From the NCBI RefSeq assembly GCF_026167545.1, contig NZ_CP110678.1, forward strand, positions 679,501 through 743,500: a DNA stretch of 64,000 nt, given 5' to 3'. The number at the start of each line of letters is the position of its first letter. The first letter of the stretch is position 1. The notes beneath the pieces are model-generated. The model was not told the DNA's origin and made no database searches. It was given only the letters and a program-made list of their open reading frames with translations. Positions 35,645 to 44,583 of the stretch are shown in pieces. The position numbers were made by a program, and so were the translations under genes. This DNA is from Sphingomonas sp. S1-29 (lineage in GTDB: Bacteria; Pseudomonadota; Alphaproteobacteria; Sphingomonadales; Sphingomonadaceae).

Positions 35645-35662
35645 TGTGACCAAATCGTCACA
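35645..35662. promoter_or_regulatory. TGTGAC-N6-GTCACA dyad
   Basis: A perfect 6-bp inverted repeat TGTGAC caaatc GTCACA (18 bp) lies 235 bp upstream of the amine oxidase start. It is CRP/FNR-like in look but two bases wider than the CRP consensus (TGTGA-N6-TCACA), so it may be another regulator's site. Confidence 0.35.
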
Positions 35663-35896
35663 TTGCAACGATCGATCGAAAAACTTTGCGTTGCAGCAAT
35701 TTTCCTTCTTGTCACCGCTCAGAATATACGTTGTCATGCTCCAGTCATGATTTGACGGGTTCCAGACAAGAGCAGGCGCGTCGTGCTTTGCTCATCGGGA
35801 GAGTGCATGTCCGATACGTCCAGTCTTGGACGAATCGAAGGCCCCTGAACAACACCACCTGCATCGATTGGATGCGGGATAGCCGGGGGGCATGTC

Positions 35897-37501
35897 TTGA
35901 CCATTTCTCGTCGAAGCTTGTTACAGCATATCGGAACCGTCGGCGGTACTGCCGCAGCGGCCAGCGCAATGCAGGTATTGGGATTGTTCGGTAATATCGC
36001 CGCTGCCCAGAGCTTGCCGGTGCTGCCCAAGGACTTCGGATCGGGCAAATCGGTCGTCGTGCTTGGCGCCGGGATCGCCGGATTGACCGCTGCCTATGAG
36101 CTGGAGCAAGCGGGCTATACCGTCCACCTACTCGAAGCGCGCAGCCGTGTCGGCGGGCGCAGCTGGACTGTCCGCGACGGCGACCGCATCGTGATGAACG
36201 GCGAGGCCGACCAGGTCGCACGCTTCTCCGAGGGCGCCTATTTCAACGCCGGACCGGCGCGCATCCCCAGCTTCCACGAGCGGCTGCTCGGCTATTGCGG
36301 CAAATTGGGCGTCCCGCTCGAGGTCGAGATTAATTCGAGCCGCGGCGCCTACATCATGGGCGGCGACGGGCGGAAGCAGCGGATGCGCGTCGCGATCAAC
36401 GACACCCGCGGGCATATCGCCGAACTGCTCACCAAGGCGGTGAATCAGGGCGCGCTCGATCAGTCGCTGACCCCCGAAGACAAGGCGGCGCTGCTGCCGT
36501 TCCTCAAGACCTATGGCGATCTCGACGAACAGGGCGGCTTCAAGGGCACGCTGCGCTCGGGGTTCAAGACCTATCCCGATGCCGGGGTGCGATCCTTCGC
36601 CGCCCCGCCCGAGGCGGTGCCGCTGCGCGACCTGCTCGCCAACGAACAGCTCCCCGCGACGTTGTTCGAGGACAATGTCTATATGCAGGCGACGATGTTC
36701 CAGCCGGTGGGCGGGATGGATTGGATCGCTGCGGGTTTCCAGCGCGCGCTCAAGCGCCCGGTGATCCTCAACGCCGACGTCCAGCGCGTCCGCAACGGCG
36801 ATCGCAAGGTCGAGGTGGCGTTCAAGGATACGCGCACCGGCGCGATGCGCTCGCTCTCGGCCGATTACATGGTCTGCACCATTCCCTTCCCCGTGCTGGC
36901 GAAGGTCGATTGCGACTTCGCCCCGCCGGTCGCGCAGGCGATCAAGAACGTCGTCTATGATCATTCGAACAAGGTGGCGTTCGACGCGCCGCGCTTCTGG
37001 GAAAAGGAGCAGATTTTCGGCGGGATCAGCTTCGTCGGCGGCGATACGTCGCTGGTCTGGTATCCCAGCGCCGGCTTGTTCAGCCCGCGCGGGATGCTGC
37101 TCGCCTGCTATTCGTCGGGCGAGCGCGCCGCGCGCTTCGCCCAGCTGCCGATCGCCGAACAGGTCGAGCGCGCGCGCGCGGTGGTCGAGAAGCTGCATCC
37201 GGGGCATGGCGGCGAATGCGCCAACGGCGTCGCGGTCAATTGGAACAAGATCCCCTACAGCCTGGGGCCGTGGCCAAACTGGTATGCCGGCATGGCCGGG
37301 CGGCAGGAAGGGATGATCGACACCGATCCGTACCGCCTGCTCAACCAGCCCGCGGGCCGCGTGATCTTCGCCGGCGCCGCACTCAGCCAGACGCCGGGGT
37401 GGCAGGAGGGCGCGATCCAGTCGGCGCACGGCGCGGTCGCAGACCTGGCGAACCTCCAGCGCGCCGACGCGGTGACCCAGCCGACGCGCATCGCAGCGTG
37501 A
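35897..37501 (+). CDS. Tat-exported flavin amine oxidase
   Basis: A 534-residue flavoprotein. The N-terminus TISRRSLLQHIGTVGGTAAAAS has a twin-arginine signal, so the protein is exported with its FAD. The FAD-binding Rossmann motif VVVLGAGIAGLTAAYELEQAG is at about residues 52-72, with the LLEARSRVGGR second signature, and the C-terminal FAD region is RVIFAGAALSQTPGWQEGA. It belongs to the L-amino acid/monoamine oxidase group, which turn an amine into an imine plus hydrogen peroxide. The start codon is TTG at 35897 preceded by GGGGGG; no in-frame ATG fits. The stop overlaps the start of the GNAT gene. Substrate is unknown. Confidence 0.88.
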   Translation: MTISRRSLLQHIGTVGGTAAAASAMQVLGLFGNIAAAQSLPVLPKDFGSGKSVVVLGAGIAGLTAAYELEQAGYTVHLLEARSRVGGRSWTVRDGDRIVMNGEADQVARFSEGAYFNAGPARIPSFHERLLGYCGKLGVPLEVEINSSRGAYIMGGDGRKQRMRVAINDTRGHIAELLTKAVNQGALDQSLTPEDKAALLPFLKTYGDLDEQGGFKGTLRSGFKTYPDAGVRSFAAPPEAVPLRDLLANEQLPATLFEDNVYMQATMFQPVGGMDWIAAGFQRALKRPVILNADVQRVRNGDRKVEVAFKDTRTGAMRSLSADYMVCTIPFPVLAKVDCDFAPPVAQAIKNVVYDHSNKVAFDAPRFWEKEQIFGGISFVGGDTSLVWYPSAGLFSPRGMLLACYSSGERAARFAQLPIAEQVERARAVVEKLHPGHGGECANGVAVNWNKIPYSLGPWPNWYAGMAGRQEGMIDTDPYRLLNQPAGRVIFAGAALSQTPGWQEGAIQSAHGAVADLANLQRADAVTQPTRIAA

Positions 37502-38064
37502 CGACCGCCATCTTGTCGCGCCCGTCCGACGCGATCAGCATCAGGCGAGCGACGCCCGCCGACGTGCCCGCGATGGCGGCGCTGATCGAGGCATCGGCGC
37601 GCGCGCTCGGCAGCGGCTATTATGACGACCGCGCGCTGACGGCGGCGATCGACGGGGTATTCGGGGTCGACAGCATGCTGGTAGCTGATGGCACCTATTT
37701 CGTCGCCGAGATCGATGGCGCGATGGCGGGCTGTGGCGGCTGGAGCCGGCGCGGCACATTGTTCGGCAGCGACCGCTTCATCGGGCGCGCCGATGATCTG
37801 CTCGATCCGGCAACCAGCCCGGCAAGGATCCGCGCGATGTTCGTAGCCCCTGCCTTCGCCCGCCGCGGCGTCGGCAGCGCGATCCTGCGCGCCGGCCAGG
37901 ACGCGGCGCGCGCCGCGGGCTTCACCGCGGTCGAGCTTATGGCGACGCTCTCAGGCGTAGATTTCTATCGCGAGCGCGGCTTCGTCGCCGCGCCCGAAAC
38001 CTTCGTGGCGGTGGGTGACGCCACCGTCGTGTTCATACCCATGCACAAGCATCTGTCGGCGTAA
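37498..38064 (+). CDS. GNAT family N-acetyltransferase
   Basis: A 188-residue acetyltransferase. The fold is visible as ISIRRATPADVPAMAALIEASARAL (strand and helix 1), DGAMAGCGGWSR, IRAMFVAPAFARRGVGSAILRAGQDAAR (motif A, acetyl-CoA loop ARRGVGSAIL) and VDFYRERGFVA (motif B). It acetylates an amine on a small molecule or protein. The start is a GTG at 37498 overlapping the amine oxidase stop by four bases (GTGA); the longer frame is not preferred. Coupling to an amine oxidase suggests that both handle the same amine. Confidence 0.88.
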   Translation: MTTAILSRPSDAISIRRATPADVPAMAALIEASARALGSGYYDDRALTAAIDGVFGVDSMLVADGTYFVAEIDGAMAGCGGWSRRGTLFGSDRFIGRADDLLDPATSPARIRAMFVAPAFARRGVGSAILRAGQDAARAAGFTAVELMATLSGVDFYRERGFVAAPETFVAVGDATVVFIPMHKHLSA

Positions 38065-38132
38065 CCCAGAACAGAAAAGGCGGAGAGGCCCTGCGAAGGC
38101 GCAAGCCGGGATATCTTTGGGGGGCTTTGGGA

Positions 38133-40790
38133 ATGAAGAGCATATCGTCGATTTCGATCGTCGCACTCGCGACGTCGCTTTGCGCCGGGGTGGCGCATGG
38201 ACAAGCACAAACGCCGCCGGTCGAGGAAAGCTCGGTGGTCGATCCACCCGCCGCGGCGAATGCGCAGGGGGAGATCATCGTTACCGGCACGCGGCGCACC
38301 GATCGCACCGTGCTCGAATCGGCCGCGCCGGTCGATGTGTTCACCGCCGAGACGCTGCAGACGCAGGCATCGGGCGACATGAACAACATCCTGCGCAACC
38401 TGGTGCCCTCGTTCAACGTCGGCCGGTTCGCGATTTCCGACGGCTCCACCTTCGTTCGACCGCCCACGCTGCGCGGCCTGCCACCCGATCAGATCCTGGT
38501 GTTGGTCAACGGCAAGCGACGCCATCGCGCGGCGCTGGTGCAGATCGGCGGCGGCGCGCTGGCGGCGGGTTCGCAGGGCGTAGACCTCGCGCAGATCCCG
38601 ACGATCGCGGTCGAGCGGATCGAAGTGCTGCGCGACGGCGCGGCGGCGCAATATGGCTCGGACGCGATCGCGGGCGTCATCAACTACGGCCTCAAGCGCA
38701 ACCGCGAGGGGATCGAGCTCACCGCGCGTTATGGCCAATTCTATGAAGGCGATGGCGAGAACGTCCAGATCGCGGCGAATGTCGGGCTACCGCTCACCGA
38801 TGCGGGCTTCTTCAACGTCAGCGGCGAATATATCGATTCGAAGCAGACCAGCCGCGGGGTGCAGCGCCCCGGCGTGGTGGCGTTGCAGGCGCAATTCCCC
38901 GGCACCTATGACGGCCTCCGCGATCCGGTGCAGATCTTCGGCGATCCGCAGGTCGAGGCCGCCCGGCTGTTCGTCAATGCCGGGCTCGAAGTTGCTGAAG
39001 GCACCGAAGTCTATGCCTTCGGCAATTACGGCGTGTCGCGGCAGGAGGGCGACTTCAACTATCGCCAGCCGGTGAGCTCGACCGGTCGCAATGCCGCGGG
39101 CACCGGCAACCAGACCTTCGGCGCGGCGGGGGGCATCTTTACGACATTGTTCACCGATGCGATCCCGGGGCAGTTCGACGCGCGCGGGCGGCCGGTGTAC
39201 AGCGCCACCGGGCGGACCTTCAACTTCAACAGCTTGTATCCGATCGGTTTCGCACCGCGCTTCTTCGGCAAGGTGACCGACTATTCGATCGTCGGCGGGC
39301 TGAAGGGCGAGGTGCTGACGGGGCTGAGCTACGACGTCAGCGCATCCTATGGTCAGAACCAGATCGACTATCGCATGACCAACACGCTCAATCCATCGAT
39401 GGGGCCGGCATCGCCGACCGCGTTCTACATGGGATCGCTCCAGCAACGCGAAACCAACTTCAACGCCGATTTCGCTTATGAAACCGATATCGGCCTCGCC
39501 TCGCCGCTAACGATCGCGGCAGGCGCCGAGCATCGCCGCGAAGCCTATGCGATCCTGCTCGGCGATCCGGCATCCTATGCGTTCGGCAATTTCGGGTTGC
39601 AGACGGTCCAGCGCGCCGACGGCACCCGCTTCGTCAACACCGCGCAGCAAGTGGGGTCGAACGGCTTCCCTGGCTATGGCCCCGATTCGACGATCGACCA
39701 GGATCGCACGAGCTACGCCTTCTACGCCGAAGTCGAGGCCGACATCGTCGCCGGCCTGTCGCTGTCGGGGGCAATCCGGCACGAGGAGTTCAGCGACTTC
39801 GGATCGACCACCAACTGGAAGGCGACGGGGCGGTACGAATTTACCCCCGCCTTCGCGGTCCGCGGTGCCGCCAGCACCGGCTTCCGCGCACCGACTCCGG
39901 GGCAGTTGTTCACCACCAACGTCGCGACCGCCTTCACCGGCGCAAACCCGATCGAAAGCGCGATCCTGCCGGTGACGACCGCCGCCGCGCAGGTGTTCGG
40001 GGCGACCTCGCTGCGGCCCGAAAAGTCGAAGAACTATTCGGCGGGGATCGTCATCACCCCCACCTCGTCGTTCTCGATCACGCTCGATGCCTATCAGATC
40101 GAGGTGACCGACCGCATCGGCCTGACCGGCAATATCGAGATCGACACCGCGGCGCGGCGCCAGGCCCTGCGCGACGCCGGGGTGCAGAATGCCGAGACGC
40201 TGGGGCGGCTGCGCTACTTCACCAACTCGTTCGATACCCGCACCCAAGGCGTCGATCTGGTCGCCAACCACACCGCTTCGACCGATTTCGGGCGGTTCAA
40301 CACGATCCTGGCGGTCAACTACAACGACACCGAAGTGACCGGGATCGACACGGTCAATTTGCTCGGCACCCAGACCGCGGTGATCGACGCTGTCCGCGTC
40401 GGCAATATCGAGAATCTCAACTCGAAATGGCGCGGCAACCTCACCGAAAACTGGTCGCTCGACCGGCTGAGCGTCACCGCGCGCGCCAGCTACTGGGGCA
40501 AGTTCACCAGCTACGCCGCAACCGCCGACGGTGGCAACCTGACCTTCGGCGACGACGTCACCTTCGATCTTGAAGTCGGGTTCGAACTCAACGACCAGAT
40601 CCGGCTGGCGGTGGGCGGCGAGAACATCTTCGACAATTATCCCGACAAGAACTTCCGCGCGACCGGCCAGGCCAACCAGAATTGGTATGCCGCGACCGGG
40701 GGAACGGTGAGCGGCTCGGTCTATCCCGACGATGCGCCTTATGGCTTCAACGGCGGCTTCTGGTATTTTCGGGCGGCGACCAAATTCTGA
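38133..40790 (+). CDS. TonB-dependent receptor
   Basis: An 885-residue outer-membrane receptor. A signal peptide ends near residue 25 (LCAGVAHGQAQ). The plug contains IVTGTRRTDRTVLESAAPVDVF (TonB-box-like region) and VLVNGKRRHRAALVQ, and EVLRDGAAAQYGSDAIAGVINY, the last being the conserved plug signature. The barrel closes with FWYFRAATKF, ending in Phe. It resembles the siderophore/other small-molecule TBDR class without an N-terminal extension. The start at 38133 (ATG) is chosen over a TTG six bases before. Its substrate is not predictable; the position between amine oxidase and RidA suggests a nitrogen-containing compound. Confidence 0.93.
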   Translation: MKSISSISIVALATSLCAGVAHGQAQTPPVEESSVVDPPAAANAQGEIIVTGTRRTDRTVLESAAPVDVFTAETLQTQASGDMNNILRNLVPSFNVGRFAISDGSTFVRPPTLRGLPPDQILVLVNGKRRHRAALVQIGGGALAAGSQGVDLAQIPTIAVERIEVLRDGAAAQYGSDAIAGVINYGLKRNREGIELTARYGQFYEGDGENVQIAANVGLPLTDAGFFNVSGEYIDSKQTSRGVQRPGVVALQAQFPGTYDGLRDPVQIFGDPQVEAARLFVNAGLEVAEGTEVYAFGNYGVSRQEGDFNYRQPVSSTGRNAAGTGNQTFGAAGGIFTTLFTDAIPGQFDARGRPVYSATGRTFNFNSLYPIGFAPRFFGKVTDYSIVGGLKGEVLTGLSYDVSASYGQNQIDYRMTNTLNPSMGPASPTAFYMGSLQQRETNFNADFAYETDIGLASPLTIAAGAEHRREAYAILLGDPASYAFGNFGLQTVQRADGTRFVNTAQQVGSNGFPGYGPDSTIDQDRTSYAFYAEVEADIVAGLSLSGAIRHEEFSDFGSTTNWKATGRYEFTPAFAVRGAASTGFRAPTPGQLFTTNVATAFTGANPIESAILPVTTAAAQVFGATSLRPEKSKNYSAGIVITPTSSFSITLDAYQIEVTDRIGLTGNIEIDTAARRQALRDAGVQNAETLGRLRYFTNSFDTRTQGVDLVANHTASTDFGRFNTILAVNYNDTEVTGIDTVNLLGTQTAVIDAVRVGNIENLNSKWRGNLTENWSLDRLSVTARASYWGKFTSYAATADGGNLTFGDDVTFDLEVGFELNDQIRLAVGGENIFDNYPDKNFRATGQANQNWYAATGGTVSGSVYPDDAPYGFNGGFWYFRAATKF

Positions 40791-40823
40791 TGACGACCAT
40801 GATTAGCGGGGGAGAACAGGCAC

Positions 40824-41333
40824 ATGGCATTTCGAACGATTGCAGCGGGAGTCCTTCTGACGGTGGTGCTTGCGGCACCCGCCGGGGCACAGGTGGTGCG
40901 GCACCAGAATCCGGGGACGACGCCCTCGCTGATCCTCCAGGCGGTAACGGTGCCGCCGGGGGCCGAAACGCTGGTCCTGTCGGGGCAACTCGCGGCACCG
41001 ATCGACCCGTCGAAACCGCCGACGGGCTGGGAGTCGTTCGGCGACACCAAGACGCAGACCATCAGCATCCTCAACAAGATCAAGGCGATCCTGGCGTCGA
41101 AAGGCTATGCGATGTCCGACGTCATCAAGCTGACGGTGTTCGTTACCGCCGACCCCGCCCGCACCGACGGCAAGATGGACTTTGTGGGGATGAACGAGGG
41201 GTTCAAGCAGTTCTTCAGAACGGCCGAGAACCCCAACACCGTCGCGCGATCGACGGTGCAGGTGGCGGGGCTGGCCGGCCCCAATTTCCTGGTCGAGATC
41301 GAAGCGACCGCGGCGAAGATGCCCGCAAAATAA
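40824..41333 (+). CDS. Exported RidA/YjgF family protein
   Basis: A 169-residue protein. The first 22 residues (MAFRTIAAGVLLTVVLAAPAGA) form a signal peptide, unlike the usual cytoplasmic RidA. The Rid domain follows: VPPGAETLVLSGQLAAP, TQTISILNKIKAILASKGYAMSDVIKLTVFVTAD and the catalytic region NTVARSTVQVAGLAGPNFLVEIEATAAK; the Arg equivalent to E. coli RidA Arg105 is kept in ARS. Rid proteins hydrolyse reactive enamines and imines. As the last gene of the amine oxidase group it could clear the oxidase's imine product in the periplasm. Length is longer than RidA (about 130) because of the signal and an insertion. Confidence 0.88.
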   Translation: MAFRTIAAGVLLTVVLAAPAGAQVVRHQNPGTTPSLILQAVTVPPGAETLVLSGQLAAPIDPSKPPTGWESFGDTKTQTISILNKIKAILASKGYAMSDVIKLTVFVTADPARTDGKMDFVGMNEGFKQFFRTAENPNTVARSTVQVAGLAGPNFLVEIEATAAKMPAK

Positions 41334-41344
41334 CCGTCAACCGA

Positions 41345-41375
41345 AGCGGTGGCCCCGTCGGACGGGACCACCGCT
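41345..41375. terminator. Bidirectional hairpin between ridA-like and urcA-like genes
   Basis: AGCGGTGG-C-CCCGT-CGG-ACGGG-A-CCACCGCT pairs almost perfectly (one C-A mismatch), sitting 11 bp past the ridA-like stop and 5 bp before the end of the convergent UrcA gene. It has no T-run, so termination is inferred. Confidence 0.55.
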
Positions 41376-41379
41376 CGGG

Positions 41380-41721
41380 TCAGTTGGCGCCGCCCAGGGC
41401 CGCGCCGCCGGTCGTGGTAACCTGCGCCATCGCGTTCGACACCGACTGGTCGAGGCAGCGACGGTAATCGGCGGGCGGACGCACGCCGTACATATCGACG
41501 CGGCCGCACGCCTGTTGCGCGGCGAGCCGGACGCGCTGCTCGACCGCGGCACGCCCGCGCGGGTCGTCGAGGTTCAGATCATTGGTGCGCACCGTCAGCG
41601 CCCGCGTCACGGTATTCGCACCGCCGCGGACAAGCGCGGTATCGTTGTCGACGGCAAAGCCGGTGGCGGGAAATGCCACCATCGTCGCGAGAAACGCGAC
41701 GGTCAGTTTCCTGCGGATCAT
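41380..41721 (-). CDS. UrcA family protein
   Basis: A 113-residue exported protein of the UrcA family. A signal peptide (KLTVAFLATMVAFPATGFA) is followed by TVRTNDLNLDDPRGRAAVEQRVRLAAQQACG, the family core, and a Cys pair (ACG...RRCLDQ) that may form a disulphide. UrcA proteins are common in sphingomonads and caulobacters, periplasmic, and without a defined biochemical role. The ATG at 41721 has GGAG upstream. It is convergent with the exported RidA gene. Confidence 0.88.
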   Translation of the reverse strand: MIRRKLTVAFLATMVAFPATGFAVDNDTALVRGGANTVTRALTVRTNDLNLDDPRGRAAVEQRVRLAAQQACGRVDMYGVRPPADYRRCLDQSVSNAMAQVTTTGGAALGGAN

Positions 41722-41869
41722 CGTTGCTCTCCTGCCAGGCCGGACGTTGCCGGCCGTCCGACGGTCGTTGCCGCCGAGGGCGCATGTACGCTCGCGGCGG
41801 GGCGGCTTCAACTGGGCGGTGCAGCATAGGGCGTCGCGTGCAGGCGGCCGTAAAGGTGACGGCAGAACA

Positions 41870-42003
41870 TCATCCTCCCCCGCCAGGGGGAGGTGGCAGC
41901 CCGAAGGGCTGACGGAGGGGGAGGATCGCCGACGGGCCGCTCGAGTCCGCCCCCTCCACCACCGCCACGCACCGGTTCCCCTCCCCCGGCGGGGGAGGAT
42001 TGC
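41870..42003. repeat. Family D G/C-rich inverted elements
   Basis: Two facing copies of a CCTCCCCCGCC-(A)GGGGGAGG core: ATCCTCCCCCGCCAGGGGGA-GGTGGCAG with GACGGAGGGGGAGGAT (41871-41926) and GCCCCCTCCACCACCG with TTCCCCTCCCCCGGCGGGGG-AGGAT (41949-42000). The stretch fills the gap before the nitronate monooxygenase gene and has no coding character; the long open frame through it is a reading through repeat DNA. Confidence 0.7.
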
Positions 42004-42076
42004 AGGTGGGCGAGAGTCGGGAGAACGATGGGCTGTCTTGACCCAAGGCAGCGCCCCCCGTCATTCCAGTTGCGCG

Positions 42077-43063
42077 ATGAAACCCACCATGGCTATGTTC
42101 GGCGCCATGGCCCTACCCCCGCTCTTCGATCGCTTGGCGCTGCCGATCATCGGCTCGCCGCTCTTCATCATCTCGGGTCCCGAGTTGGTCATCGCGCAGT
42201 GCAAGGCGGGGATCGTCGGATCGTTCCCCGCGCTCAACGCCCGCCCGCAAAGCGAGCTGAACGAGTGGCTCCACCAGATCACCGAGGAACTCTCGGCATG
42301 GAACCGCGCGCATCCCGATCGCCCTGCCGCGCCGTTCGCGGTCAACCAGATCGTCCATAAGTCGAACGACCGGCTCGAGGCCGATCTCGAAACCTGCGCC
42401 AAATGGCAGGTGCCGATCGTCATCACCTCCTTGGGCGCGCGCGCCGAACTCAACACCGCGGTCCACGCCTGGGGCGGGATCACGCTCCACGACGTGATCG
42501 ACGACCGGTTCGCGCACAAGGCGGTCGAAAAGGGTGCCGACGGGCTGATCCTGGTGTGCGCCGGCGCGGGTGGCCATGCCGGGCGGCTCAACCCCTTCGC
42601 CTTCACCCAGGAAGTCCGCGCGTGGTTCGACGGGCCAATCGCGCTGTCGGGGGCGATCGCCAATGGCGGCGCGGTGCTCGCGGCGCAGGCGATGGGCGCC
42701 GACCTTGCCTATATCGGTTCGCCCTTCATCGCGACCACCGAGGCGCGCGCTGCCGACGAATATAAGCAGGGCATCGTCGAGGGCCATGCACACGACATCG
42801 TCTACACCAATTTGTTCACCGGCATCCACGGCAACTACCTGCGCAGCTCGATCGAAGCCGCAGGGCTCGACCCCGACAATCTCCCCGCGAGCGACCCCTC
42901 GGCGATGAACTTCGGCTCGGGCAGCAACACCAAGGCCAAGGCGTGGCGCGACATCTGGGGATCGGGCCAGGGGATCGGCGCGGTCGACCGGGTCGAGCCG
43001 GTGGCGGTACGGGTAGAACGGCTGGCGGCGGAATATGCGGCGGCGAAGGCGCGGCTGGGATAA
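42077..43063 (+). CDS. Nitronate monooxygenase (2-nitropropane dioxygenase-like)
   Basis: A 328-residue FMN enzyme of the NMO family, which oxidises nitronates (for example from propionate-3-nitronate) to an aldehyde or semialdehyde plus nitrite. Family blocks: PIIGSPLFIISGPELVIAQCKAGIVGSFPA, FAVNQIVH, PIVITSLGARAELNTAVHAWGG, the FMN-phosphate region ADGLILVCAGAGGHAGRL (His of the catalytic type in GGHAG) and ALSGAIANGGAVLAAQAMGADLAYIGSPFIATTEA. The ATG at 42077 is one of four close starts (42077, 42089, 42095, 42107); the last would still give the full domain. A family A element follows directly. Confidence 0.9.
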   Translation: MKPTMAMFGAMALPPLFDRLALPIIGSPLFIISGPELVIAQCKAGIVGSFPALNARPQSELNEWLHQITEELSAWNRAHPDRPAAPFAVNQIVHKSNDRLEADLETCAKWQVPIVITSLGARAELNTAVHAWGGITLHDVIDDRFAHKAVEKGADGLILVCAGAGGHAGRLNPFAFTQEVRAWFDGPIALSGAIANGGAVLAAQAMGADLAYIGSPFIATTEARAADEYKQGIVEGHAHDIVYTNLFTGIHGNYLRSSIEAAGLDPDNLPASDPSAMNFGSGSNTKAKAWRDIWGSGQGIGAVDRVEPVAVRVERLAAEYAAAKARLG

Positions 43064-43065
43064 GC

Positions 43066-43194
43066 CCCCCTCCCTGGAAGGGAGGGGTCGGGGGTGGGTC
43101 GAGTGACCGACATACGGCATCCGCGCGCGACGCCCCACCCGTACTCCTGGCCTCTACCCACCCCCAGCCCCTCCCTTCCAGGGAGGGGAGCAGT
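43066..43194. repeat. Family A inverted-pair element
   Basis: CCCCCCTCCCTGGAAGGGAG-GGGTCGGGGGTGGGT (43065-43099) faces ACCCACCCCCAGCCCCTCCC-TTCCAGGGAGGGG (43156-43188). The spacer contains GGTCGAGTGACCGACATACG, matching the spacer start of the other two copies. It lies between convergent NMO and MFS genes. Confidence 0.9.
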
Positions 43195-44495
43195 CACCCC
43201 GCGCGCTTCAGCAACACCCCCGCGCGCCAATAATGGAAGATCGCCCAGGGCGTCACCGCGGCGAACAGCATCATCGACCAGCGCAGCGAATCCTCGCCGA
43301 AGCTCGGCTTCAGCAGATCGCTGATCACCCCCACCAAGGTCGGCCCGGCGCCCAGCCCGATCAGGTTGATCACCAGCAAGGTGATCGCCGCCCACAAGGC
43401 GCGCAGCCGCAGCGGGGCGAGCCCCTGGATCAGCGCGAAGGTCGGCCCGAGATAGCTGTTGGCGAACAGGATATAGAGAAAATACGATCCGATCGCGAGC
43501 ACCGGCTGGTCGAACAAAAAGAAGCCCAGGGTGAAGGGCAGCGCCAGCGTCTTGAGCACCGCGACCATCGTGCTCTGCGCGTGCAGCCCGTGGCGCCGCG
43601 CGAGCCAGTCGGCGATCTTGCCGCCGCCGACTGCCGAGGCGATGCCGAACAGCCCGCCGGGCAACGCGACATAGAGCGAGATATCGCGCACCCCGATCCC
43701 CAAGGAGCGCTGCATATAGCTCGGCCCCCAGGCGGTGAGCCCATAGCCGATCATCGAGGTCAGCGTCACCGCGGCGACCAGGTGGAGCGCCGGCCCCGAA
43801 GCCGCGAGCGAAGCGAAGCCCTGCGCGAGGCTCGGCATCGGTTCCTTGGCGGCATCGGGCGCGCGGTTGGGGTCCGAGAGGCCGCGGCGCGGCTCGACGA
43901 CGAACAGCCAGACGATCAGCGCGAGCACCACGCCGGGCATGCCGATGACATACATCGCGGTGCGCCAGCCGAACGCCGCGGCGACCAGCCCGCCCACCGA
44001 GGTGCCGATCGCGCTGCCGAGCACGACGCCGAGCGAAAACACCCCCATCGCCCCAGCGCGGCGATCGGGCGGATACAGATCGGCGATAATCGAATGGCTC
44101 GGCGGTGACGATCCCGCCTCGCCGATCCCCACCCCGATCCGCGCGAGCAGCAACTGGGTGAAGTTTTGCGCCAGCCCGCCGACCGCGGTCATCGCGCTCC
44201 ACGCGGCAAGGCTCAGCGCGACGATGTTCTTGCGGTTGAACCGATCGGCCAGCCGCGCGACCGGAATGCCGAGCGTCGCGTAGAACAACGCGAAGGCCAA
44301 ACCGGACAGCAAGCCGAGCTGGGTATCGCTGAGCTGCAGGTCGGCCTTGATCAGCTCCTGCAGGATCGCGAGGATCTGTCGATCCATATAGCTGAAGAAA
44401 TAGGTGGTGGTGAGCAGTGCGAGCGTAACGCCGCGGCGGCGGATCGCCTTTTCATCGGCGATCGCATGGGCGGCCAGCGTCTGGGGTTCGGTCAC
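43194..44495 (-). CDS. Spinster-type MFS transporter
   Basis: A 433-residue MFS protein with about 12 membrane helices. The N-terminus ends a cytoplasmic stretch, then LALLTTTYFFSYMDRQILAILQELIKADLQLSD and LFYATLGIPVARLADRFNRKNI (the helix 2/3 loop motif) and RIGVGIGEAGSSPPSHSIIADLYPPDRRAGAMG. This GEAGxxPPxxSIIADxxPPxRR pattern is characteristic of the spinster-like group common in sphingomonads. Substrate unknown. It is transcribed leftward next to the following TonB receptor, so it probably moves the same compound over the inner membrane. Confidence 0.9.
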   Translation of the reverse strand: MTEPQTLAAHAIADEKAIRRRGVTLALLTTTYFFSYMDRQILAILQELIKADLQLSDTQLGLLSGLAFALFYATLGIPVARLADRFNRKNIVALSLAAWSAMTAVGGLAQNFTQLLLARIGVGIGEAGSSPPSHSIIADLYPPDRRAGAMGVFSLGVVLGSAIGTSVGGLVAAAFGWRTAMYVIGMPGVVLALIVWLFVVEPRRGLSDPNRAPDAAKEPMPSLAQGFASLAASGPALHLVAAVTLTSMIGYGLTAWGPSYMQRSLGIGVRDISLYVALPGGLFGIASAVGGGKIADWLARRHGLHAQSTMVAVLKTLALPFTLGFFLFDQPVLAIGSYFLYILFANSYLGPTFALIQGLAPLRLRALWAAITLLVINLIGLGAGPTLVGVISDLLKPSFGEDSLRWSMMLFAAVTPWAIFHYWRAGVLLKRAG

Positions 44496-44583
44496 GCATC
44501 GTCCTTGTTGCTCGCGCCCGGGTCGGTTGCCCCCCTGAGGTTCGACACCGGCGGCTCCCCCGAACCGCCGGTGTCACGCGGGC

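Noticed and set aside
35645..35662. A canonical CRP site
   Set aside because: The two TGTGA/TCACA halves are spaced by 8 rather than 6 bases, so a CRP label is not justified; it is kept as an unassigned dyad.
41582..42076. N-terminal extension of the nitronate monooxygenase frame
   Set aside because: The extension passes through UrcA on the other strand and family D repeat DNA, with no family similarity; the enzyme begins at one of the ATGs from 42077 on.
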